Source of the DNA: Puccinellia tenuiflora
Taxonomy: Eukaryota > Streptophyta > Magnoliopsida > Poales > Poaceae
Assembly (NCBI GenBank): GCA_012064385.1
Contig: QRDG01000473.1
Span: 2,250,528-2,314,527 of the forward strand
Direction of reading: 5' to 3'
Length of the DNA: 64,000 nt
Shown: one piece after another, positions 46,301 to 55,510 of the stretch
Layout of the letters: each line of letters starts with the position of its first letter
How positions within the stretch are numbered: position 1 is the stretch's first letter
Made by a program: the position numbers and the translations under genes
Notes under the pieces: generated by a model
What the model was told of the DNA's origin: nothing
Database searches by the model: none
Seen by the model: only the letters and a program-made list of their open reading frames with translations

Positions 46301-47219
46301 AAAAAAAAAAACTAGCGCGTGAACGAAAGTTGACCCAGAAAGAAGACCTTGACTCACCACCGTTGCTTCCTGCTCTGGGCGTGGAGTGGTCGGCCCTACC
46401 ATTCAGTCCGGCTCCGCCGCTTGCTGGCGTGGACGGGGGTGGGGGCGGCGGCGGCGGCGGCGACATGGCCGCCTCAGCGGCCTGGGAGTTGAAGAAAGGG
46501 TAGACCTCGAACTGGATGGAGCAGGTCCGGAAGATGACCCGGCCACCCCGCTTCCCATCACAGCAGGTCGGGATCCTCGAGACGGCAGTGACGAGGCAGC
46601 TGTTGCAGGCATCGTCGTCGAGGTCGCGCGTGCACTGCGCCATGGCGTAGATCCTCTCGAAGGACGTGACGTCTGCCGTGCCGACCGCGAACATCCGCGG
46701 GGACGCGTACGCCGCCCTCTCGGTGAGGTTGCTCATCAGCGGGCCCAGCAGCGACATGAAGCGCTCCGGCTGCGACGCGTTCTGCGGATTCCACCAGTAC
46801 TTCACCGACGACGTGTCGGCGACGCCGAAGAAGCTCGCGTTGGCGTGCCGCAGCAGGCAGTGGTCGTAGAACAGCATGGCGTTTGTCTGGCCGGGGCACA
46901 CGCTGGCCACGTCCCGCACCGAGGCGTCGAGGCACGTGAGGCAGTCGGACGCGTTGACGTCGGCGCGGCATTGCGCGAGCCCGTACGCCCGGTCGGGCGC
47001 CGCCGCCGCGCCGGTGGTGTTGGTCGCGAATCCGGACGCCGCGCCGGCGGCTCTCGGCAGGGAGTGGAGGAGGGCGTCCAGGTTGGCCTGGAAGACGCCG
47101 CCGCGCGTGTAGTTGGTGTCGCTCGGGCAGTCAGTGTAGCCAGGGTCGCCGGCGCTAGCTGCGGCGACCAGCAGGAGTAGAGGGGGAAGGTTGCGCATGG
47201 CTCCTGGGAACGGCGCCAT
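43320..47219 (-). CDS. Cysteine-rich receptor-like kinase (DUF26/Gnk2 type, 674 aa, 7 exons)
   Basis: A plasma-membrane receptor kinase of the CRK family, linked in plants to defence and stress signalling. Exons: 46358-47219, 44828-44941, 44613-44734, 44320-44530, 43957-44194, 43739-43880 and 43320-43655. They sum to 2025 nt with GT/AG introns and stay in frame. Signal peptide at about residues 8-24 (LPPLLLLVAAASA). Two DUF26 motifs C-X8-C-X2-C: C84/C93/C96 and C196/C205/C208. A polyproline stretch (253-262) is followed by a membrane helix from about 288. The kinase shows GEGGFGPVYK, IAVKRL, HRDLKASN, DFGLAK, HGYMAPEYALHG and the GLLCVQEDPQLRP C-lobe. All catalytic residues are present. The seven-exon layout is typical of the family. 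The first exon is very GC-rich, as often in grasses. Confidence 0.94.
44942..46357 (-). other. Intron 1 of the receptor-like kinase
   Basis: This 1.4-kb intron separates the ectodomain exon from the transmembrane exon. It begins GTGAGT and ends GCGCAG on the gene strand. It includes a GC-rich block (about 45440-45780) with chance ORFs on both strands that I do not accept as genes, and a tiny poly-A insertion at 46293-46311. Confidence 0.75.
46283..46321 (-). mobile_element. Minimal poly-A retro-insertion with a 10-bp target duplication
   Basis: CTAGCGCGTG occurs at 46283-46292 and 46312-46321 and brackets TTGTA followed by a run of A. On the plus strand this looks like the extreme 3' end of a LINE (TTGTAn) with its target duplication, that is, an insertion of about 19 nt. 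Replication slippage is a less likely alternative. Confidence 0.55.
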
Positions 47220-47583
47220 CGTGTGGTTGCTGCACTCGAAGTTGTTTCCGGCAATCCACTATGGTCTACCGTCATAAGCTGGCTGGAGTAGATGTGAAAA
47301 GGAGCACCGAAGAGAATTTCACGGAACCTTCTCTTTACCAAAAGTGCAAACCGCGCTGCATTTCATTGTGAAAGAACGAACGAGGAGATCCGAGATCCAG
47401 TCCTACAAACCGTACAACACGGTTCCACGGATTGTAGATTCGTAGGGGCGTTCACACTTGCTGAAATTGTTTCCGCGCATCTTCATTCTAGATCATATAT
47501 ACACTGCTTCCCAAGCCGTATCTTCGATGATATGGAAAGAAAGTCGAGACTGAACCATGAACCAAATGGCCCTAAACCCATAA
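47220..47583 (-). promoter_or_regulatory. Upstream region of the receptor-like kinase
   Basis: 364 bp lie between the kinase ATG and the PIF/Harbinger-type insertion. I see no clear TATA box. The region probably contains the 5' leader and the core promoter, so the transposon sits close to the proximal promoter. Confidence 0.4.
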
Positions 47584-49527
47584 TAAGAGCAACTCCAGCC
47601 GTTGGCCCCCCAGGCCGAATTGCCGGTGTTTTTTTGGGCATGCTGGGGGCGCCGGCGGAAAAAAACGGCCTGGGGGCGGGCCGATGTCCAGCCGCGGCCC
47701 CCAGGCCGATCAATACAGAAAAATGTGTTCGACGAACTTACGCGAAATTTGTTCAAACATAAACGATATTTTTTCAAACTTAACGATATTTGTTCGAACA
47801 AGATTAAAAAAACAGGAAAAAAATTAAAAAACGGCGACGCGGCGTCTACATGCCGAAGTGGCGGTAGAACCGCGTGTAGTCCCCGCCGTCGGAGTCGTCG
47901 GAGTCGCCACCGGTCGGAGGAGGAGCAGGAGCATTGCACCCAGCGCCGTCGCCGCCGGTGCCGGGCTCGTCCTTCGGCGTCAGCAGGCGGGAGGAGCTCC
48001 CGCCGGTGCCGGTGCCGGTGCCGGTGCCGTCCTTGTCGCTGCCGTCCAGCACGACGTAAGCCGGCCCGGCGTCAGCAAGCGGGAGGAGCGCCCGACGACG
48101 GCGGCCGCGCTCGTAGCGCGCGATGAGCTCTTTCTCCTCGGCCTCAATGCGCCGTTGGCGCTTCTCCTCCTCCCGCTCGTGCTCGCGGGCCGACCATTGC
48201 ACCGCGAAGTCCACCGGCGCCGGAGGGATGTCGTTGAGGCTGGCCGCCATGGCGGCCCGCACGGCCGCCTCCTCGTCGTAGGCCTCCTCCTTCACGACGG
48301 CCTTCTTCTTGAAGGCCTTCTTGAAGGCGCGGCCGCCGGTGCCGGGCTCCTCCTTCGGCGTCAGCAGGCGGGAGGAGCTCCCGCCGGTGCCGGCGCCGGG
48401 CTCCCTGATGACGATGCCGCGGGAGCCGCTCCTTCGCGGCGGCTCGTCCGCCGGCTCCTCCTTGACGCGGGCGAACGGCGTCGAGCGGGCGACGTCTGAA
48501 GAGGAGCGGGCGGCGTCGGAGGAGGAGGACGACGAGAAGGACATCCTCCGCGGCGACCATCCTTGACGCGCCGCCGACGGGCCCTGAAGGCGCGGCTCGT
48601 TGCCGTCCTCGATGTAATCGAGGACGTACGCCAGCGAGCGGCCGGGCATGCCCCACCATTTCTTCCGGCCCTCGCTGTTGTTGCGTTTGGGCGCGTAGGC
48701 CGCCGGGCCGGGGTAGTCGTTGAGCTGGCGCTGGCGGCGGTCGGAGAAGAACGTGTTCCAGGTCACGTTGTTCTCCGGATCCCAGACGGGATCCGCCTGC
48801 TCCTCCTCCGTCAGCCCCTCGCGGGCGGCGTAGATCTCCGCCAGCCGCTCATCGCCGGTGGGGGTGGGGGGGACCAGGAACCCCATCTGGCTGAGCCGCC
48901 AGGCTCCGGGGAGCCTCATGCCGGGCGGGCATGGGTAGCCCGCCTCGTGCAGCAGGCGCGCCTCCCGGTCCTGCAACCAGTTCCGGCCGAAACCGTTGGC
49001 CGCCGCGCTGCTTGCTGGATCCATTCCGGCGAGGGGTTTGGGTGTTCGTGCTCGGCGAGGATGTGTTCGTGCTCGGCGGGGGTGTGCTCGCTGTGAGAGG
49101 AGGGGCAGTAAATAAATACCGGCGGGGAGAGGGCGGGGCAGTAACTGCGGCGCGCCTAACTCCGCCGCGTGGCCGATTTGACACGACGGCGGTTCGCTTG
49201 ACCGGCGGGCAGAGCAGTAATGCGACGCGGAAGGCGAGGCGATGAGGACGACGAAGCGGTTGTGCCGCTGACAGGGCGGGCCCGCCGGAGCTTCACGCGG
49301 TTTCCCTCGGTTCCACGCCGTTTCGCGCCATTTTCCCTTTCGCCGGCGTCCCCAGGCCAAACCCGGCGCGCTGGGTTCGGCCTGGGACGCCGGATAAAAA
49401 TTGGGCCAAATCCGGCGAAAAAAGAGGCCTGGGGGGCGCTGGGGGGCGACTACGGGAAAAATGGGCCGCCGGCGTCAAAAAGGGGGTCCTGGGGGGGCTC
49501 TCGGGGGGACGGCTGGAGTTGCTCTAA
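47584..49527. mobile_element. PIF/Harbinger-type element with a cargo ORF, TSD TAA
   Basis: The 1938-bp element (47587-49524) has terminal inverted repeats GAGCAACTCCAGC at the left and its exact complement at the right. TAA flanks it at 47584-47586 and 49525-49527. Three-base TWA targets fit PIF/Harbinger. The interior is strongly GC-rich, unlike its AT-rich surroundings, and includes subterminal GCCTGGGG/CCCCAGGC-type repeats. It encodes no transposase but carries a long ORF on the minus strand. Confidence 0.82.
47846..49024 (-). CDS. Transposon-borne protein of unknown function (392 aa)
   Basis: The open frame extends to 49360, but I choose the ATG at 49024 (MDPASSAAANGFGRNWLQ). A TATTTATT box lies about 85 bp upstream, and the N-terminal GRNWLQDREARLLHEAGYPC reads as a globular domain. 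The ordered part (to about residue 150) includes WDPENNVTWNTFF and KKWWGMPGRSLAYVL. The rest is charged and low-complexity, with repeated acidic lysine motifs: VKEEP, TPKEEP, VKEE and TPKDEP. SSSRLLTPK-E/D-EPGTGG occurs twice. It ends DGGDYTRFYRHFGM. From memory, similar TE-linked proteins recur in Triticeae genomes; I cannot verify this here. It lacks a DDE or Myb domain. Function unknown; lysine-acidic motifs resemble SUMO sites (inference). Confidence 0.7.
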   Translation of the reverse strand: MDPASSAAANGFGRNWLQDREARLLHEAGYPCPPGMRLPGAWRLSQMGFLVPPTPTGDERLAEIYAAREGLTEEEQADPVWDPENNVTWNTFFSDRRQRQLNDYPGPAAYAPKRNNSEGRKKWWGMPGRSLAYVLDYIEDGNEPRLQGPSAARQGWSPRRMSFSSSSSSDAARSSSDVARSTPFARVKEEPADEPPRRSGSRGIVIREPGAGTGGSSSRLLTPKEEPGTGGRAFKKAFKKKAVVKEEAYDEEAAVRAAMAASLNDIPPAPVDFAVQWSAREHEREEEKRQRRIEAEEKELIARYERGRRRRALLPLADAGPAYVVLDGSDKDGTGTGTGTGGSSSRLLTPKDEPGTGGDGAGCNAPAPPPTGGDSDDSDGGDYTRFYRHFGM

Positions 49528-51430
49528 GGACAACAAAAAATGGATCAATATTCGTCTACTTCATACTTCGCATTGGAGGGGCACCACATGTCGTTGGCAC
49601 CGGTCATTGCAAGATTGGACCCTAAACCCACTATAAGTACTTTTGGATTTTTTTTTAGATGCGGCAACAATGATGTTAGAAGGCCCATTTAAGGGGTGAG
49701 CCCAACAAGAAAATTCTGAAATCTCAAATGGTCCATGTGTATGGCAAGAGGTGGGTGCTAAAATTTAGTTCCATATGAAAAATTGGAGGGTAGTTGCACC
49801 ACCTTATAAGGTAGAGTGTTCTAACACTTGGGGTAAGTGGGTGAGAATAGCAGAGCACTCGCGCACTCCTCCTCCTCCATCGCTCGCTTCTTGCAGTGCG
49901 ACGCTCCAGCCTTGAGCCGAGCTTATTTTTGCAGTTCAGAAAAACTAAGTCTTTGACGAGCCATTTCGGATCGCTCTCGGATCGTGGGGTGCTTGCAAAT
50001 GGGAAAGGGCTAATTAGCTCGCGTTCTTCATCATGGGTCATCTACCGTCCAAGTTAGACGGTCATGTTCGTCGTCGTCTTCAATGCCGTCTACTACGACA
50101 TGTCTTCACCAATGTTGTCATCAACAACGTTACTATTGCACCTACGGCTATTTTCTCTACCATGGATCGGTACGTATTACGTGATCCAATATACTGGTTA
50201 AATATGTTTAGTTGTTACATGTTTTATATTTGTATGTTGCTGCTAATGTTCGTTAATACATCTAATATGTTCAATGTTAATATGTTAGTAGTTATCGTTA
50301 TGTTTAATATTTTGGAATTCATCATGGGATTATTCTCGAATTACTCAACTATGGCGGCATAGACGCGGTGAATGCAAGAGGAAGAAGAAAAGGGAAAGTT
50401 TTCTCTTCCCCACTTGCATTGCCCTGCCTTACATAGGTGGAGTGGTGGGCGTGCGTGATCCCAGCAACCGCTCAAATTGTCGAATTAAACCCCATGGTGA
50501 ATCGGTACATAATCATAACCGCTCACATTTGCAATTATTCATCTAACATTTGAATCTTAATTTATTTTGTCGACGCAAACTGGATTTGGACATAAGAGTA
50601 CATTCTTTTATTTTAGATTAAACAAACAACTCTTAGCTTCTAACTAAAATATTATAATTTTTTGATTTAGTTATTGATGTGTTCGATTTATGGCATTGAT
50701 CGGTAGCTTGAGGTGGTACTCCTGTTTGGCCTATGCTAGCTCTATCAAAACCTTTGGGTATGTTTATGTATTACCATTTGGTGCAGGAACTTTAGGTTCA
50801 CAACCAAAAATAGCAAGAATAAATAGTAGTAACAAGCTTTGGAGGCGCCATATCTCCGCGACTCATGACTCATGGTAGGATCACCAACCATAGGGATAGG
50901 GAAGGATATTGCTAATTTTTCTTATCTATAAGTTACCATTTATGAACTCTCAATGAACAATCCTTATGGTGATCATGAAATTGATAGCCATAAGACACGT
51001 CATTTGATATTATCTAAAAAATTATATAAGTTCCCACTTATGTTTAACTATTTACACGCATACTATACTTGTGTTCTGAAGTTAGCTTAATTATAATTAA
51101 TAATAATGGTTTTTTTCTGCTATCAAACACGATGAACCAGCTGCTTGACCGGTTCACTCACCGATATGTCTTTTAAACTATGGTTTCGAGTGGATAACAC
51201 TGCATGTCTGGGGACAAGAATTTGTGATCTAGCCTTTGTAGACCCACCAACAGCACGAGGGACATCAAATAGGCAAATCAAACCCTCCAGCACGAGGCGA
51301 ATTCAACATACATGCACATGGAGATGCATACATGCATGTATGTACATATGTATTTGATCCTGGAGACAGCGAAAGCAACATAGTGGTGTGCAGACATCCT
51401 CGCACGACATGGTGCCTCCGGTTACTACTG
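49528..51430. other. Unassigned intergenic stretch, possible old LTR-like sequence
   Basis: No supported coding region. At 49800-50350 a TATA-like CCTTATAAGG, a C/T-rich stretch and a GTCATGTTCGTCGTCGTC leader-like segment suggest an old LTR or leader, but I found no matching second copy or TG/CA ends. The remaining AT-rich DNA shows nothing recognisable. Confidence 0.35.
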
Positions 51431-51433
51431 CAG

Positions 51434-53413
51434 CACTACAGGAATGGCACACTTATTTAACTAGGCGAAATTAGGTAGAAATCAAGAAAATCCTAATACT
51501 TGGACTATCCATCAAGTGCGGATTACTCTTTGTGAAAATTAGATGGGTGCCATTTTGCACCATATTTGTTGTACTTGGTTCACAAAAAGTCATTTTTGCC
51601 ACTTAGAAAAAGAAAAACGATATTTATAAAAATAATTTGAAAAATCCCTTCGGAACCATTGTTTCCTATACCAAGATACACCTATTTATCGAATATGAGA
51701 ACTTTATCACAAACTATGCCGTGGGAATAGTCATAACTTGGTCATTTGGCTTGAAACTTATAGATGTTTATACATGATAGACCTTTTTGTGAAGATTTTT
51801 TTGAACAATTTGTCAAAAATCAAGTTTATCATTTTTCATAGCAACTAGTACACATAAAAGGACTCCATGCCAGAGGATATCTTTTTTTTGAGGGTTTTTT
51901 CACTTTATTTGATTTTTTTCAAAAAACGGTCAAAATGGCCACCATGACTATTCATCGAAAGAGGTCAAATTTTCTAAAACTATCGATGTTTCTGAGATAT
52001 AACCACTAGTTGTGTACCTTAAAATGATTTTTAAAAAAAATTCAGACCAAACTATCAAACACTTGTAGTTCAAATTTGGATTACTTTCGGAAAATCGGCA
52101 TAAACTCATTTAACTAGGCGAAATTAGGTAGAAATCAAGAAAAATCCTAATACTTGGGGACTATCCATCAAGTGTGGATTACTCTTTGTGAAAATTAGAT
52201 GGGTGCCATTTTGCACCATATTTGTTGTACTTGGTTCACAAAAAAAGTCATTTTTGCCACTTAGAAAAAGGAAAATGATATTTATAAAAATAATTTGAAA
52301 ATCCCTTCGGAACCATTGTTTCCTATACCAATATACACCTATTTGTTGAATATGAGAACTTTATCACAAACTATACCGTGGGAATAGTCATAACTTGGTC
52401 ATTTGGCTTGATACTTTAGATGTTTATGCATGATAGACCTTTTTGTAAAGATTTTTGTGAACAATTTGTCAAAAATCAAGTTTATCATTTTTCATAGAAA
52501 CTAGTACACATAAAAGGACTCCATGCCAGAGGATATCTTTTTTTTTTGAGGATTTTTTCGCTTTATTTGATTTTTTTCCAAAAACTGTCAAAATGGCCAC
52601 CATGACTATTCATCGAAAGAGGTCAAAAAATTTAAGTTTATCAATGTTTTTGTGATGAAAAAGATGATATGGATGTCATATTTGAATTCCTCTCATTTTC
52701 TAATCGACTTAGACATTTTATTTGTCAAATTTTAATTTACGGATTTAAAGATATGAATTATTCCATATTGAATGTAAACGGGAAAAATAAAGTAAAATTT
52801 ATTTTATTGTTATTTATTCAAAAAATATTATTGCATAATCATTGTTATTTATTCAAATAGATTTTTTTAATTTAAACTTTAAAAAAGTATAACATCATGA
52901 CCCAGGGGTTAATATGATTGATAGGATACTAATTATCAGTAAGTTCTAACATCTTATTTGAAAGCTAATTTGGAATGAACATAAAGGTTAAGCGTGTTGG
53001 GACTGTTGCAATTTAAGAATGGGTGACCTAATGGAAAGTTTGACCAGGGTAAGTACTTTGATCTAAAATTAAGTGTGAAATCATAGATTAAATGTGTGGC
53101 TATGTAGAAAATTTCCGAAAAAAAATAAAAAAGAATTAAAAAAGATTAAAAATAAAAAAGGTAAAAAAATTAAAAATTTGGAAAAAAATATGCCGATGGC
53201 AAAGCCGTCGCCGTAGGGAGAGCTATGCCGATGGCTTTAAAAAATATGCTGACGGCTAGCTCTCCCTACAGCGACGGCTTTTAATACGCCGACGGACGTA
53301 CCCCAAGTACAGCCGTCGGTGTAGCTTGTGCCGACGGTCTTTCTTCCTATGCCGACGGCTTTTAGCCGTCGGCATACCGCCTGTTTCCCGTCCTCGAAAA
53401 GGGCGGTATAGTG
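51434..53413. mobile_element. CACTA-related repeat DNA with one recognisable terminus
   Basis: Two tandem units of about 655 bp start near 51455 and 52108 and share landmarks with the arrays beside the ADH genes. From 53190 to 53413 there are many copies of GCCGACGG/GCCGTCGGC in both orientations. The end GGCGGTATAGTG is the complement of a CACTATACCGCC terminus, as in CACTA transposons. A CACTACAGGAA at 51434 could be the other end, but it does not match the right terminus and no 3-bp target duplication is seen. No transposase. Confidence 0.62.
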
Positions 53414-53498
53414 TTATGGGAAGACTTTAGGAGGACGTGGGCGCTAGGCCTACGACCGGCCGGCTGCACAATAATCTCTATCTCTATCTCTATCTCTA

Positions 53499-54823
53499 TC
53501 TCTACTATATAATACGGTTTGTGTTTCTCTCTTGGTCCGTCTGGTAGGTACGTCGTCTGATTAGTTTCGTTCTCGTTCCGATCGATCCCTGCGTGTGGGT
53601 CTTCCTATGCTTTGTTTCCCTACGATATATGTTAGCTGTGGGCCGGCCCAGTCGAGAGGCAACTTGGTAACCAATACGATTCCGGAACAACTTGTAACCA
53701 ACAGTCCAACACGATGCGAGATAAAAGAAACTGTACACACGAACAGGCAGCGCGGACGAGAGGGACAGAGCTCGGGCGAGCCTAGCTCCTCGGTGGATCC
53801 GATCGGTCGCCTCTCGTGCGGTCTCGCCTCCATCGCCCGCCATGGGAACGAAGGTCCTCCACCCACACCGTACCACTGTCTAGCTTCGTAATACGTGTGC
53901 ATCTCGGCGACGGCAGCCAAGAAGACCAGATCGTCCACAGCAAGGATGTGGTCAACATCCATGGGCCGGCCGTTCGGGTGCGGTGAAGGATCATGACATG
54001 CAGCTGCTGCCGCTCGCGCGCGAGGAAGAGCCGGTAATGCTTGGCGTGCTCGGCGCCGGAAGCTAGCACGATCAGATCGTCAATGGCAAGAACGTGGTCG
54101 ACGTCCATGGTCCGGCCGTCGTGAAGGGCCAGGACATGGAGCTGCTACTGTTAGCGCAGGAGGAATCATGGACAGCGTGCTCGGCGCAGCGCGGTCGACC
54201 AGGACGACCGTGGCTGCCACGCGATGTCCATGACGAGGAGCTGCGGCCCTACGCCCGTGTCGAACAGACGGGCACAGGACGTCGAGCAAGTTATTTGACT
54301 GATGTTTTAAGTATGCTTACAGAAACAATACGAAAGAATGGCATGGCCTAAGATCGTATTTATTAGATTCATGCACTAACGCAAGTAGTCATGACTTCAT
54401 CTTTGTTGTTTCTATTCCCTTAATATTTTTTATTTCAGTATGGTGGTATGGTAAACTGAATTATCTGCAGAATTTTAATATGTACTTTCAATCCATTGAA
54501 TGAGTCGTGTATGTGGATTGTTGTGTTGTATAGGTTTGTTAGTTACATGAAAATAATAAATACAAGTTGTTGAAATTTGGAGAGTGGCCGGTAAATGAGA
54601 GAGTCCAAACCGAAGAGGCAGTTTTTAAGGAGCTCTCCAAGATGACGCTTATGGCTTCACCTCCAGTCATGTTCTATTGGAGGAAAATGTGAAAAATAGG
54701 TGAGCTGAATCTAGAGTTAGACAGGTTGATGATTTTAGGGTAAAAAAAATGTGAGTTTGGACAAAGATTTTTATTTGAATATTAATTTTTTTTTCCGTTG
54801 CAACGCACGGACATGCTTGCTAG
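53499..54823 (+). mobile_element. Helitron carrying duplicated gene fragments
   Basis: The 5' end TCTCTACTATATAATACG follows an A (53498). The 3' end has the hairpin CCGTTGCAACGCACGG at about 54795-54810, then CTAG followed by T, the hallmarks of grass Helitrons, which insert between A and T without duplication. Length 1325 bp; no Rep/helicase. The GC-rich interior (53740-54290) encodes, on the minus strand, two related stretches, MDVDHILAVDDLVFLAA and MDVDHVLAIDDLIVLAS, about 146 bp apart. These are probably captured host gene pieces; I do not recognise the source. Confidence 0.82.
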
Positions 54824-55510
54824 TATTTATGTTACCTTTTAGATACCACGTACAGTACAATTAGGATAAGGTTTGTTAGGAAAGTAATATTTGGTTTGTT
54901 AGCAACGTGTCGTCTTTGGTTTGTTCTTCAAGTTGTATGCCGGTTATTAAAGGTCTTCTTCTCCAAAGTTCATCTCTCTCATCCATGATCTAATCCCTTC
55001 CCCAACCAGCCGACTCCACCCGGCCACATCCTCCCAGTGGTGTTTACCCTGGTACATAACATTGAAGGTGTTGCTTCTTAAGAATATATGCCAAATTAGT
55101 TGTAGATGGTTATTTAAGATATTTTATCATGTTCTATCATTTGCGGTCTATTTCATATACTAATCTCGTTACAAAAAAAATGGCATGTCGATGCTGAGAC
55201 CGTGAGGTTTGACATTCTTTTTGCAAAAAAGAAGAAGAAAACCTACAAAAGTTAGCAGAATAATGTTTCGAAGACAAAAGGACAACATCAACATCATGAT
55301 AGTTTCAAGCAGTACATCTTCCAATGACGAGGTTACCAACTTTTTTTTAACATCAAACTGGGTCGTAAAATTTACAAGTGTGCTTTCAAACAGATTTTTT
55401 TTTTTGAGAATTTTCCAACAAAATGTTGACAGCTTAGCATCTCGCATAATAATTATTTATGACTCAAGGAAAGATCATAAACTTTTTCTTGCATGACGAA
55501 GAAGCTCGAT
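54824..55510. other. 3' flank of ADH copy D
   Basis: AT-rich intergenic DNA between the Helitron and the ADH copy D stop. The ORFs at 55169-55496 overlap on opposite strands and look like chance frames. The copy D terminator and polyadenylation region should lie here. Confidence 0.45.

Noticed and set aside
46386..47180. 264-codon plus-strand ORF opposite the kinase ectodomain
   Set aside because: It is antisense to a GC-rich exon whose minus-strand frame has a signal peptide and DUF26 motifs; high GC makes long antisense frames likely.
47858..49096. Plus-strand ORFs of 213 and 177 codons in the Harbinger-type element
   Set aside because: They overlap the minus-strand 392-codon frame and are arginine/glycine/alanine-rich shadows without domains.
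49025..49360. Longer start (504 codons) for the transposon-borne ORF
   Set aside because: The upstream 112 codons cross the TATTTATT box and look like low-complexity leader translation; the ATG at 49024 begins the globular part.
51434..51445. CACTACAGGAA as the left terminus of a complete CACTA element ending at 53413
   Set aside because: It does not pair with the right terminus (CACTATACCGCC), and the 3-bp flanks (CAG and TTA) differ, so a complete element is not supported.
55169..55496. Two overlapping ORFs on opposite strands in the copy D 3' flank
   Set aside because: AT-rich, no domains, mutual shadows.
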